This document shows positions 1 through 8,725 of a DNA stretch of 64,000 bases, piece after piece (within the stretch, counting starts at the first letter, position 1; every line of letters begins with the position of its first letter). The notes under the pieces were generated by a model that made no database searches, was not told the DNA's origin, and saw only the letters and a list, made by a program, of their open reading frames with translations. The translations under genes and the position numbers were made by a program. The stretch comes from an uncultured Opitutales bacterium (GTDB lineage: Bacteria; Verrucomicrobiota; Verrucomicrobiia; Opitutales; Intestinicryptomonadaceae): the NCBI GenBank assembly GCA_944389885.1, contig CALXNZ010000010.1, positions 1 through 64,000 on the forward strand, written 5' to 3'.

Positions 1-24
1 TCGGGCATTGTAGAACATTTTTCC

Positions 25-76
25 TTCTCTTTGCCCTCTTTTTTTTCCACCATTCCACAATCTTTGACGTAGAGCG
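25..76. repeat. 52-bp dispersed repeat, copy 1
   Basis: This 52-base stretch recurs at 12433-12484 in the same orientation with only two mismatches. In the second copy it lies inside the 3' end of a minus-strand gene; here no such gene is visible, so it may be a gene-end remnant whose rest lies left of the window or has been lost. Both copies have an eight-T run at the same place. Confidence 0.8.
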
Positions 77-475
77 ATATAGGCTTTTTAGTACGTCGAA
101 TTTAAACTCATTTCTTATTTCTACTCTGGTTTGCAGATTCACTATTTACTTATTGATATACACTAACGGAAATTATCATACGGTAAAAATATCCGATTAG
201 ACGTTTACAATATTGTGCAGAAAAAAAACCTATTTTGGGCGAAAATAACCTTCTCAGGAACCCGAATTTACCAAATTCTGACGAGTTCTTGAAAAAATCC
301 GCATTAAAAACAGCAACTTACGGAAATTTGTATGTCACATTTTGCCAATTTGTGTCGGATTCGATAAAATCCGCAACTTTTGTACAGTTCCAGACGCATT
401 TTAACGCCTATCGGCTGTTCTTGTATACTGGAGCCGTCTTGTATAGGCATTTAAGACGCCTGTCTCTAGGAGATT
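77..475. other. No supported gene
   Basis: About 400 AT-rich bases. An open frame starting from TTG at 235 runs through here into the Sel1 gene on the other strand, but it has no ribosome binding site and no recognisable features, so I treat it as chance. Confidence 0.5.
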
Positions 476-658
476 ATGCGCGCTATAAAAGATTTGTTCG
501 CATTTTTGGTGTGGTTCGCGTCTTTTACATACGGGATTTGCTTAATATTCGAACAGAACTATTCATGCTACCTAAGTATTACTTTCTTTTACTATGGATT
601 AAGCACTGTTTCAACCAATTTTGGGCAGCAACATTCCCTTGCTCCGCAAAGGGTTTAA
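476..658 (+). CDS. Possible small membrane protein
   Basis: A 60-residue frame preceded by a good ribosome binding site (TAGGAGATT directly before ATG). Residues 7-27 are hydrophobic and could be a signal anchor. The last 80 bases overlap the 3' end of the convergent Sel1 gene, and the C-terminal part has no recognisable pattern. It may be a real small protein or a remnant; I know no family for it. Confidence 0.25.
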   Translation: MRAIKDLFAFLVWFASFTYGICLIFEQNYSCYLSITFFYYGLSTVSTNFGQQHSLAPQRV

Positions 659-974
659 GCCATTTTATCGCATTGTCGTAATCGCATTTCTCAAAAAAAC
701 ACTTCCCAAGCGCAAACTGGGCAACAGTATTTCCTTGCTCAGCCAAAGGCTTTAGCAATTTAATCGCACTGTCATAGTCGCCTTTCTCTATAAAGCATAC
801 CCCCAGCAAAAGTTGGGCATCAGCGTTTCCTTGCTCCGCTAAGGGCTTCAGCCATTTTATTGCGCTGTCGTAGTCGCCTTTCTTAAAAAAAGATAACCCT
901 TCATTGAGTGTATCCGCCATGCCAATTAGCGATGATGCCAAAAATATTGCAAGCATCGCAACAAATTTTTTCAT
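579..974 (-). CDS. Exported Sel1-repeat protein, short paralogue
   Basis: A 131-residue protein with an N-terminal signal peptide (MKKFVAMLAIFLASS, likely cut after the Ala of GMA) followed by three Sel1-like repeats of 36 residues with the pattern GDYDSAIKWLKPLAEQGN-AQ-LG. Sel1 repeats form alpha-solenoids used for protein-protein contact, so a periplasmic or surface scaffold role is likely. I chose the ATG at 974 rather than the in-frame TTG at 989 because AAGGAA sits six bases before the ATG. The signal peptide and first repeat closely match the frameshifted gene just upstream on the same strand, so the two are a tandem duplication. Confidence 0.8.
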   Translation of the reverse strand: MKKFVAMLAIFLASSLIGMADTLNEGLSFFKKGDYDSAIKWLKPLAEQGNADAQLLLGVCFIEKGDYDSAIKLLKPLAEQGNTVAQFALGKCFFEKCDYDNAIKWLKPFAEQGNVAAQNWLKQCLIHSKRK

Positions 975-1086
975 GATAATTTCCTTCAATTAAGAAACAT
1001 GAAATTCATTTAATAATTTATGATTACATCTCAAAGTAATGTGTCACTGTTAGCTAATGTTTTTTTACTAGACGGTGTTTGGAATT

Positions 1087-1113
1087 GCCGGCACGTCCAA
1101 GGACAATCAAATA
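1087..1113. repeat. 27-bp direct repeat, copy 1
   Basis: GCCGGCACGTCCAAGGACAA and the next seven bases recur at 2509-2535 with one mismatch. Each copy lies two to six bases past the stop codon of a minus-strand gene, so the pair brackets the long Sel1 gene. It may mark the duplicated unit or be a shared post-gene element. Confidence 0.75.
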
Positions 1114-1118
1114 TTCCT

Positions 1119-2335
1119 TTAAAGCAGCGAATTAAATAAACGAATCAAGTTCACGGCATTATTTATGTTGGTGGAATTACTTTCTTTTACTACGGATATT
1201 TCATAATAACGAGGATATTCTTCGCTATAGTCTATGCCTATAATACTGTTTCCTTGGGTAACCAAATCTGTCCAATTTATGGAAACTTCTATTACATCAC
1301 CTTTATTACCTATAAATTTCAATGAATTAGCTGTTCCCGAAGGATAGACCTCGTTGAAGATATACTGCTTATGTTGGACTAGTATTTGTTCTAACTTCGT
1401 AGAATCAATAGCCTTTTCTTTCCACCGATCCATCAAGTTTTTTAGCCTATTTTCATCAGTATCGTAGGCATCTCTCAAAGACAAGCAACTCTCAAGCCAA
1501 TTTTGAGCTTCAACATTCCCCTGGTTCGCTAAGGGCTTAAACAATTTTATCGCACTGTCGTAGTCGTTTTTATTAAGAAAGCATACTCCCATCAAAAGCT
1601 GGGCATCAGCATTCCCTTGTTCAGACAAGGGCTTCAGCCATTTTATACCACTTGCTAAGTCGTCTTTCGCTACAAAGCACCTCCCCAACCAAAACTGGGC
1701 ATCAGTATTACCTTGTTCTGCTAAAGGCTTCACTAATTTTATAGCACTGCCATAGTCGCCTTTCCCAAAAAAGCACATCCCCAGCAAAAGCTGGGCAGCA
1801 GCATTTCCTTGCTCCGCCAAGGGCTTTAGCAATTTTATACCACTGTCATAGTCGCGTTTCTGAACAAAGCAGTTCCCCAGCAAAATCTGGGCATTTTCAT
1901 TCCCTTTTTCTGCCAAGGGATTCAGCCATTTCATCGCAGTGTCGTAGTTACCCCTACAAATAAAGCATTCTCCCAGCCAAAACTGGGCATCAGTATTCCC
2001 TGCTCCGCAAAAGGTGGTAGCCATCTTATCGCAAGGGCATAATCTTTTCTCTCAAAAAAGAACTTCCCAAGCCAACTCTGAGCATTCTCATTCCCCGGCT
2101 CTGCAAATGGCTTCAGTAATCTTATCGCGGTGTTATAGTCGCCTTTCAATAACAAACATTTACCCAACTCAATCTGGGCACCAGTATTCCCCTGCTCCGC
2201 CAAAGGCTTTATCAATTTTATTGCACTGCCGTAGTCGCCTTTATTATAAAAAGATAGCGCTTCATCAAGTGTATCCGCCATGCTAATTAGCGATGACGCC
2301 AAAAATATTGCAAGCATCGAAATAAATCTTTTCAC
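1119..2335 (-). pseudogene. Exported Sel1-repeat protein, long paralogue, one-base frameshift
   Basis: Two frames together encode a 405-residue protein: a signal peptide, eight Sel1 repeats, then a C-terminal domain of about 120 residues without repeats and unknown to me. The start is GTG at 2335, preceded by GGAGGAAATTATC. The frame breaks in the third repeat at 1998-2001: the bases read ATTCCCTGCTCC, where the equivalent point in the next repeat (about 2180) reads ATTCCCCTGCTCC. One base is therefore missing, and restoring it gives a continuous frame (1217 nt present, 1218 needed). It could be a true mutation, length variation in the C run, or a sequencing error; it is marked broken for that reason. 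Confidence 0.75.
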
Positions 2336-2436
2336 GATAATTTCCTCCAATTAATTTACCGAACAGTGCTTGGGGTGGCATAAAACAAATACATTCGCTT
2401 TGACACTGCAGAACGCCTCGCCGACGCCTGCGGCAT

Positions 2437-2460
2437 GAAGGTAGGAAACTTCCTATCTTC
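2437..2460. other. Imperfect hairpin
   Basis: GAAGGTAGGAA and TTCCTATCTTC form an 11-bp inverted repeat with one G-T pair and a two-base centre. It lies upstream of the long Sel1 gene and could be a terminator or operator; there is no T run, so it is not a typical terminator. Confidence 0.4.
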
Positions 2461-2508
2461 ACCCAACGAAAGCTATGCGAATCTGTAAATGAAACGCATT
2501 CCCCGCAA

Positions 2509-2535
2509 GCCGGCACGTACAAGGACAATCAAATA
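2509..2535. repeat. 27-bp direct repeat, copy 2
   Basis: Second copy of the element at 1087-1113, 26 of 27 bases identical, ending one base before the stop codon of the small exported protein. Confidence 0.75.
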
Positions 2536-2536
2536 A

Positions 2537-2698
2537 TCACTTCTTCATCATAGTGAAGCCGCAGCATGTTGGAGCAAGTGGGCTTGTGGATTGTTTGACA
2601 CTGCCGCAATGCAAGCAGTGATATGTATAAATTATCTGGGCAAAAGCTGCCACAGAAAATAGAATGAGCGCACCTATAATTGTAATTTTCTTTTTCAT
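2537..2698 (-). CDS. Small exported protein with CxxC and CC motifs
   Basis: A 53-residue protein. The ATG at 2698 has AAAGGATAACT before it, so I prefer it to the upstream start at 2749. A signal peptide (ITIIGALILFSVAAFA) is followed by a short mature part with CLHCG and TCCG, which could bind a metal as a minimal zinc ribbon. No family is recognised. It lies upstream of the Sel1 genes on the same strand and may be co-expressed with them. Confidence 0.6.
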   Translation of the reverse strand: MKKKITIIGALILFSVAAFAQIIYTYHCLHCGSVKQSTSPLAPTCCGFTMMKK

Positions 2699-2988
2699 AG
2701 TTATCCTTTCTAAAGAATATTTATTCACATATATATAGAAGATATCCATATACCCACCACTTTTAGGACATGCTTAATTTATTGAACTCTCTGATACGGC
2801 TAAAAGAGCTTATTCCCAAAATTTGATTCAATCCTGACATAATATCATCCTTTTCTGCCAATATAAGCTTCTTGCACGTCAACCGGCGCCTTTTCGCACG
2901 AAGCTAATAAAGCAATTGCAACAAACAAAAGAGGTGTGTATATAAAACCTTTCACACATATTTATTCGCTAGCTTTAATAAAAAAATC

Positions 2989-3726
2989 ATGGGATGCGAT
3001 TGGGACGCTTCAAAACCATTTCCCGTAATCGTAAAAATTCTGGATTGCCAGCAAATATTGTCGCTTCAAGTCCACCCCGACAAGCTGTCGGCTGAACGCT
3101 TCGGAGGAAAGGAAAAAAACGAGGCGTGGTATTTTATAAACTGCGCCTTAAAGGCGCATTACTATGCAGGCATAAAAACAAAGACACCTAAATCCGAAAT
3201 AATTTCAAAACTTTCCAACGCCGATTTCGATAATATTGTGGCGTCGCATGATTCACATGCGGGAGATTTCTGCTTCATTCGCGCGGGCATAGTGCATGCG
3301 CTCGGCGCAGGAAATATGGTTCTCGAAATCCAGGAAAATTCGCCTTCCACATACAGAATCTTCGATTGGGACAGGGTCGACTTAAAAGGAAACAAGCGCG
3401 AGCTCCACCTAAAGGAGGCATTGGAATCAATCAACGCAACCCTGTCCGACCAGCCGGCGCCGCTGCGCGAAAATGACGAGCCTTCAAGGACTCTTCTTGA
3501 ACATCCTTCTTTTAAGATAAGGCGCGTGAGGCTTGAAAAGGGGGAGACAGTATCCTTCTGCTCCGGGCAAAAACCCAGAATATTGTCGCTAATACGCGGT
3601 TGCATTTCTTCGGGAAGCACGCGCCTTAAAGCCCTGCAAACTGTCTTGATTCCATACGCGGCAAACGCTACATTTACCGCCCAAACCCCGGCGACGTTTT
3701 TATTGACCGAAGATTTCTGCAAATAG
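2989..3726 (+). pseudogene. manA: Mannose-6-phosphate isomerase, type I, missing its N-terminus
   Basis: The 245-residue frame matches the core and C-terminus of type I phosphomannose isomerases, which interconvert mannose-6-phosphate and fructose-6-phosphate. The zinc-site motifs are present: LSLQVHPDK (Gln and His), KNEAWYF (Glu) and GIVHALGAG (His). The family normally has about 50-80 more residues before the KILD strand; nothing in the 230 bases upstream, in any frame, supplies them, and the upstream DNA is AT-rich like the accessory region. So it is either a decayed gene cut by a left-hand rearrangement or an abnormally short enzyme. No clear ribosome binding site precedes the ATG. Confidence 0.7.
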
Positions 3727-3771
3727 CCCACCCCCAGCAGAAAAAATCCTGACGCTTGGGATTTTCCGGCA

Positions 3772-3790
3772 ATAGTTAACTGTTAACTAT
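3772..3790. promoter_or_regulatory. LacI-type operator, perfect 19-bp palindrome
   Basis: ATAGTTAAC-T-GTTAACTAT is a perfect inverted repeat around one central base, 90 bases before the GH10 start and ahead of the operon that carries its own LacI gene. A related site, AGTTAACGATTAAC, occurs at 6513-6526. Size, symmetry and position fit an operator for the regulator at 5434-6525; the assignment is inference. Confidence 0.65.
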
Positions 3791-3879
3791 ATTGCAATTT
3801 TATTGCCGTTGAAAAACTGCCTGGTATAAGCTTTAATTTAATAAGCAAAAAAGAAATCAATGGAATACGAGGAGTAAAA

Positions 3880-5430
3880 ATGAAAACAAAATTAAAAGCA
3901 CTTTTAACGGTTTCAGCTATCGCGGCAAAGGCCTTCGCCGAACCATTCATACCCGGCAGCGCCGCGGAAGACAAGAACAATGTAATGTCCGACAAATACT
4001 GGGAGATTTGGAATCCCCAAGTTCAGGAACAAATAGACCGCGACATAGAAGCCAACCGCAAAGCCGACGCGTCGGTAAAGCTCGACGGCGCCGATGAAAA
4101 AACGCAGGTACAAATAGAGCAAATTTCCCACGATTTTATATTCGGCGCGCACATATTTAATTTCAACCAACTTGGAGACGAATCCCTCAACGCCAAGTAC
4201 CGCTCGCTTTACGGCAGCCTGTTCAACTCGGCGACGGTCGCGTTTTACTGGGAACACTTTGAAATGCAGCAAGGCAGGCCCAGGTTTGCCGGCGAATTTT
4301 GGGATTCTGAAAAATACTGGAAAAATTCGGAATCCCCTAAAACGGAGGAGCATTGGCGCCGCCCCGCCCCCGACCCTGTCATAGAGTACTGCAAAAGCCA
4401 GGGAATAAGAGTGCACGGGCATCCGCTTGTCTGGGGAAGCCGCGAATGGCACACTCCCACTTGGATGCTTAAAAGCTGCGCCAAAGGCGAAGAGGCGGAA
4501 AAGCTAAAGACACTGATTGCCGAGTTTCCAAAGCACGGCAACAAATGCTACGGCGAAAAATACACAAAAAAATACAAAGAAATGTCCGCAAAGGATTTGG
4601 GAAATTACCTTCCAAATCTAGCGGCTGAGATGAAGCGCCTTACCCAAAAGCGGATAAACGAAATAGCCGCCTATTACGGAGACAAAGTGGATAGCTGGGA
4701 CGTTGTCAATGAAAGCGCCACAGATTGGGGAAAGGGACTAATAGTAAAAGGGGACAGCATATGCAAAAGCTGGTACGGAATGATGCCGGGGGACTATCCT
4801 TACCTGGCTTTCAAAACCGCCCAGAACGCATTTCCCCAAAATGTAAAGTTGAACATAAACGACTACAAGTGCGACGGAGACTACACATCCGAAATAAAAG
4901 ATCTTTTATCCCGCGGGTGCAAAGTGGACATAGTGGGCTCGCAAATGCATTTGTTTAACCCCAAGCAGACGCTTGCGATTGCGGAAGGCAAGGAAATTCA
5001 AACTCCGCAACAAGTTCAAAAAACGATGGACGCAATAAACGTAGGAAAGCCTATACACCTCAGCGAAATAACAATCACAGCCCCCGACACTACCGAGAAA
5101 GGAAGAATGATGCAGGCCATAATTGCGCGAAACCTGTATAGGAAGTGGTTTAGCATAAAGCCTATGATGGGAATAACATGGTGGAACGTCGTCGACGACT
5201 GCGGCGCGCCCGGAGAACCTTCCATGTCCGGGCTTTTCACGCGCGGAATGAATCCCAAACCCGCTTATTACGCGCTAAACAACCTAATAAACAAAGAATG
5301 GAAAACCGTCCTCACCCAAAACGCCAGCGCCGACGGCACGGTAAAATTTCGCGGATTTAAAGGCAAATACAGGCTCTCTTGGAAGGATAAAAACGGCGCG
5401 GAGAGGTTTGCATATGTGCATGTAAAATAG
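3880..5430 (+). CDS. GH10 endo-1,4-beta-xylanase, exported
   Basis: A 516-residue enzyme with a signal peptide (likely cut after AKAFA) and a GH10 TIM barrel. Visible family motifs are HGHPLVWGSREW, WDVVNES with the acid/base Glu near residue 277, VDIVGSQMHL, and PIHLSEITI with the nucleophile Glu near residue 396. The last has Thr where the GH10 signature usually has Asp or Asn. There is no carbohydrate-binding module; the C-terminal 45 residues look like a small beta extension. GAGGAG at 3869-3874 sets the start. It should cut xylan outside the cytoplasm and feed the downstream genes. The LacI gene follows three bases after its stop. Confidence 0.9.
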   Translation: MKTKLKALLTVSAIAAKAFAEPFIPGSAAEDKNNVMSDKYWEIWNPQVQEQIDRDIEANRKADASVKLDGADEKTQVQIEQISHDFIFGAHIFNFNQLGDESLNAKYRSLYGSLFNSATVAFYWEHFEMQQGRPRFAGEFWDSEKYWKNSESPKTEEHWRRPAPDPVIEYCKSQGIRVHGHPLVWGSREWHTPTWMLKSCAKGEEAEKLKTLIAEFPKHGNKCYGEKYTKKYKEMSAKDLGNYLPNLAAEMKRLTQKRINEIAAYYGDKVDSWDVVNESATDWGKGLIVKGDSICKSWYGMMPGDYPYLAFKTAQNAFPQNVKLNINDYKCDGDYTSEIKDLLSRGCKVDIVGSQMHLFNPKQTLAIAEGKEIQTPQQVQKTMDAINVGKPIHLSEITITAPDTTEKGRMMQAIIARNLYRKWFSIKPMMGITWWNVVDDCGAPGEPSMSGLFTRGMNPKPAYYALNNLINKEWKTVLTQNASADGTVKFRGFKGKYRLSWKDKNGAERFAYVHVK

Positions 5431-5433
5431 AAA

Positions 5434-6525
5434 ATGGCTCCAACGCGCGGACAAGGACACGGACATGCTCGGCTTAAGGATATAGCCGAACGCGCTGGCA
5501 TATCCAAAGCGGCCGTTTCATTTGCGCTGTCCGGTTCCACAAAAGTTTCTGAAAAGACAAGGCGCAAAATCCGCGCGCTCGCAAACAAGCTCGGCTACAA
5601 GCCCAACCCGATAGTTTCGTCGGTAATGTCCCAAATAAAAAACGGCGGCGAAAAAAAATTTCTGGAAACAATCGTTTTGATAAACGCGAACAAGTCGAAA
5701 GACGCGCCAAAAAAATACCCGATTTTTTCAAAGTATATCGACGGAGTTCGGTCTGAATCGGCCGAGATAGGATACGCCGTGTACGAAATATGGCTGCACG
5801 AAAAATCTCTGAACGCCCAAAGGCTGGAGACAATCCTCGACTCCAGAGGAATAAGGGGAGGGATTATAGTGGGACACGCCGACGACACAACGCTGCCGCC
5901 GTTTTTTTCAAACATCTGGATCAAATTCAAGTTTGTGTCTGCAGGCATACGAACGCGAAACCCGGTTTTCGATTTCATATCGGCAGACAAATTTTTAATA
6001 GCCCACTTCGCAACGACAAACATAATAAGAAGCGGCTACAAGCGCCCCGCCCTAGTAATAGACGAGCATATAGACGAAGTAGTAGAAGGGAGATTTATAG
6101 GCGGTTTTTTGCGCGCTCAGCTCGCGCTGCCCGAAAACGCCAGGATTCCCCCGTTCCTAGAAGTCGCAAAAGCTCGCAAAAACCCGAAAGCTTTTTTCGA
6201 CTGGGTTTCCAAGCACAAGCCGGACGCAATCTTCTCGATATCCAACACTACCAGCGAATGGCTGGAAAAACCTGAAATTTCCGGGAAAATTTCCGGCTTC
6301 ACCGATATCGTACAGCTTGAGCGCCGCTCTGAATCAGGAGAATGGATGGCAATAGACCAAAACTACGAACTTGTAGGAAGGCTTGCCGTAAGAAAACTTT
6401 TTGAAATCTTAAACGCCCCACAATCCTCTACGCGCGCGCCGACCGCAACAATAGTACAGCCGAATTGGAATAGGAAACTTTTGGTATCGAAGCCGCGCGC
6501 AAACCGAAAAAAAGTTAACGATTAA
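5434..6525 (+). CDS. LacI-family transcriptional regulator
   Basis: A 363-residue regulator with an N-terminal LacI helix-turn-helix (LKDIAERAGISKAAVSFALSG, residues 14-34) followed by a hinge and a periplasmic-binding-like sugar domain. It is placed between the xylanase and the permease, three bases after the xylanase stop, so it probably controls its own operon through the palindromes at 3772-3790 and 6514-6526. The second regulator at 24399-25523 is a clear paralogue with the same layout (SRGIRGGIIVG versus ARGIRGGIIMG, DEVVEGRF versus DYLVDGRF). The effector is probably a xylan-derived sugar or acid, which is inference. Confidence 0.88.
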   Translation: MAPTRGQGHGHARLKDIAERAGISKAAVSFALSGSTKVSEKTRRKIRALANKLGYKPNPIVSSVMSQIKNGGEKKFLETIVLINANKSKDAPKKYPIFSKYIDGVRSESAEIGYAVYEIWLHEKSLNAQRLETILDSRGIRGGIIVGHADDTTLPPFFSNIWIKFKFVSAGIRTRNPVFDFISADKFLIAHFATTNIIRSGYKRPALVIDEHIDEVVEGRFIGGFLRAQLALPENARIPPFLEVAKARKNPKAFFDWVSKHKPDAIFSISNTTSEWLEKPEISGKISGFTDIVQLERRSESGEWMAIDQNYELVGRLAVRKLFEILNAPQSSTRAPTATIVQPNWNRKLLVSKPRANRKKVND

Positions 6526-6526
6526 C
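6514..6526. promoter_or_regulatory. Second putative LacI operator
   Basis: GTTAACGATTAAC is a palindrome (GTTAA-CGA-TTAAC) sharing the AGTTAACnnTTAAC core of the perfect site at 3772. It covers the stop codon of the LacI gene and lies about 60 bases before the permease start, where an internal promoter for the catabolic genes could be repressed. Confidence 0.5.
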
Positions 6527-6587
6527 AAACAACAAACCTCTGAACGCTTGCCATCGCCCGCAATATAGTAAACCGTAGAAAACTCTT

Positions 6588-7859
6588 ATGAACGACGCGC
6601 GATCTAAAAAAAATCCGGACAATTATAAATGGCTTTTATTGCTATTGCTATGGGTTGCTTTTTTTCTGCACCAAGGAACGCGCCAAATTTATAACGCCAT
6701 TCTTCCCCAGATACAATCGGCTTTCGACGTGGATTCGGTCAAGATGGGCCTTGTGGGAACGGTATTTACTATAACATACGGCGTTTGCGCGCCGCTCTCT
6801 GGAGTCGCAAGCGACTTTCTGCGGCGCAAGTGGATGGTTGTCTTCGGGCTTCTCATTTTTTGCGCGGGAATTTTCATATCCGGATGGGCAAGCGGCATCG
6901 GAGTCATGCTTATATTTTACGGTCTGCTGAACGGAGCCGGACAGGCCTTCTACTATCCGGCGGCGTGCTCGCTACTTGGGCAGCTCCACGAGGACACGCG
7001 CGCGACAGCACTTGCAATACACCAAACAGCCTTATATGCCGGAATCGTAATATGCAGCTGCGTTTCGGGATATTTTGGAGACATTCCTTCAATCGGAGAA
7101 TTCAGCGGGTGGAGGGTTCCTTTTGTCTTATTCGGGGGAATCGGAATCGCGTGGGCTGTTTTCCTTATGTTTGCAATGCGCGACACTCCACCGCCAGCAA
7201 ATAGTGGCGCGGCGGAAGCCTCTGTCCAGAAAGCGTCGCTTAAGGACGCTTTGTTTGTGGTATTCCGCAAACCCAGCGCCGTTATGCTGGCTCTCGGATT
7301 CGGAATGATGGTTTACGTGGATTGCGGATTCAAAACGTGGATGCCCACTTTCCTTCAAGACAAATTCGGAATGGACGGCGCGCAGGCTGCGTTCAATGCT
7401 GTCATATGGCACTACATCGGCGCGTTTATGGGAGTCATGGCGGGCGGAAGAATAACAGACAAATTGGCCCGAACTAGAAAGACAGTCAGGTTCGAGGCAA
7501 ATATTGCCGGACTTATGCTTGGAGCGCCTTTTATATATATGATGTCGGAAACATCCTCAGCGGCGCTGTGCTTTTTTGCGATGTTTTTATTCGGAATATT
7601 CAGGGGCGTTTACGACTCAAACCTGTTCGCGTCTCTTTTCGACGTAGTTGCCCCTCGGTACAGGGCGTCGGCATCCGGGCTTATGCTGTGTTTCGCTTTT
7701 ATTATAGGCTCGACAGCCCCGTCGGTTCTGGGATGGATGCGCGACGAATTCGGCATGGCATCAGGCATAGCGTCCCTATCGGCATTTTATCTGGCGGGCG
7801 GACTTATAATACTTTTTGCGCGCAACATATTTTTTATGCGCGACCGCGAACAAATTTAA
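6588..7859 (+). CDS. MFS permease
   Basis: A 423-residue inner-membrane transporter with about 12 hydrophobic segments. The MFS motif between helices 2 and 3 is seen as GVASDFLRRKWMV, and the second half repeats it as GGRITDKLARTRKTV. The general look is of the organophosphate/anion-cation symporter group that takes up hexuronates and related acids, but the substrate cannot be read from sequence. Its close paralogue is at 14865-16124; both begin with YKW-LL-LWVA-FLHQGTRQIYN. Its place in the xylanase operon argues for uptake of a xylan-derived sugar or sugar acid. Confidence 0.85.
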   Translation: MNDARSKKNPDNYKWLLLLLLWVAFFLHQGTRQIYNAILPQIQSAFDVDSVKMGLVGTVFTITYGVCAPLSGVASDFLRRKWMVVFGLLIFCAGIFISGWASGIGVMLIFYGLLNGAGQAFYYPAACSLLGQLHEDTRATALAIHQTALYAGIVICSCVSGYFGDIPSIGEFSGWRVPFVLFGGIGIAWAVFLMFAMRDTPPPANSGAAEASVQKASLKDALFVVFRKPSAVMLALGFGMMVYVDCGFKTWMPTFLQDKFGMDGAQAAFNAVIWHYIGAFMGVMAGGRITDKLARTRKTVRFEANIAGLMLGAPFIYMMSETSSAALCFFAMFLFGIFRGVYDSNLFASLFDVVAPRYRASASGLMLCFAFIIGSTAPSVLGWMRDEFGMASGIASLSAFYLAGGLIILFARNIFFMRDREQI

Positions 7860-7884
7860 ACTTTTACGCTGAAATTATAATAAT

Positions 7885-8676
7885 ATGAAATATGACGACG
7901 ATATAAACCTCGGCAAGAAATTCGACCTTCGCGGAAGGCGCGCTTTAGTCACAGGATCCGCGCGCGGGATAGGCAGGGCTATAGCTTTGGGGCTCGCCGA
8001 ATACGGCGCGCAAGTTGCAGTTCACGGCGTTTCCCAAAGCGCGCCGTTGGAAAGCGCATTGGCGGCGGTGAAAAAGCTTAGTCCTTCGAGCTTCTCGGTA
8101 ACCGGCGACCTATCCGACGCAGAAAGCCCCGAAAAAATTGCCGAACAAATAAAACGGCAATGCCCCCTGCCGGACATACTCGTTTTAAACGCCTCAGTTC
8201 AATACAGGACAAAATGGCTTGAAATATCTCCCGCCGAAGCGCTCAAGCAGATGCAGGTAAATTTCAACGCGTCCCTTGCATTGATGCAAATATGCTTTCC
8301 TCTAATGAAGGAACAAAGATGGGGAAGAATACTGACAATCGGAAGCGTGCAAGAGTTCAGGCCGCATCCGGACATGGCGGTTTATGCCGCCAGCAAATCG
8401 GCGCAGGAGAACCTCGTCCGCAACGTGGCAAGGCAAGTCGCCGCTTACGGAATAACAGTAAACAACCTAGCACCTGGCGTATTCGCAACAGACCGCAATG
8501 AGGAAGCCCTTTCAAATCCAGAATACGCAAAGCGCGTGACAGACTGTATACCGGCGCGCACTTACGCGGAGCCTTCAGACGCCGCGGGCGCCGCGCTGCT
8601 GCTGTGCTCGGATGCTGGAAGATACATAACCGGCGCGAATTTAGTTGTGGACGGAGGACTCAGGCTGCCGGGGTAA
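7885..8676 (+). CDS. SDR-family sugar dehydrogenase
   Basis: A 263-residue classical short-chain dehydrogenase/reductase. The cofactor loop is TGSARGIG, followed by LNASV, the catalytic Ser in TIGSVQE and the YAASK dyad; the C-terminus ends in the typical VVDGG. FabG-like and sugar-type SDRs share these features. With a dehydratase and aldolase downstream it most plausibly oxidises an aldose to a lactone or interconverts keto-deoxy acids (KduD-like). It starts 25 bases after the permease and belongs to the same operon. Confidence 0.85.
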   Translation: MKYDDDINLGKKFDLRGRRALVTGSARGIGRAIALGLAEYGAQVAVHGVSQSAPLESALAAVKKLSPSSFSVTGDLSDAESPEKIAEQIKRQCPLPDILVLNASVQYRTKWLEISPAEALKQMQVNFNASLALMQICFPLMKEQRWGRILTIGSVQEFRPHPDMAVYAASKSAQENLVRNVARQVAAYGITVNNLAPGVFATDRNEEALSNPEYAKRVTDCIPARTYAEPSDAAGAALLLCSDAGRYITGANLVVDGGLRLPG

Positions 8677-8725
8677 TATTATTTTCAACTTTGCAAAACC
8701 TACTTACCGCTTAAAGGAAAAAAAT

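Noticed and set aside
235-681. 148-codon open frame on the plus strand
   Set aside because: TTG start without binding site, overlaps the Sel1 gene on the other strand, no protein features.
2283-2528. 81-codon minus-strand frame upstream of the Sel1 gene
   Set aside because: It covers the hairpin and repeat region, overlaps the real gene start and shows no family pattern.
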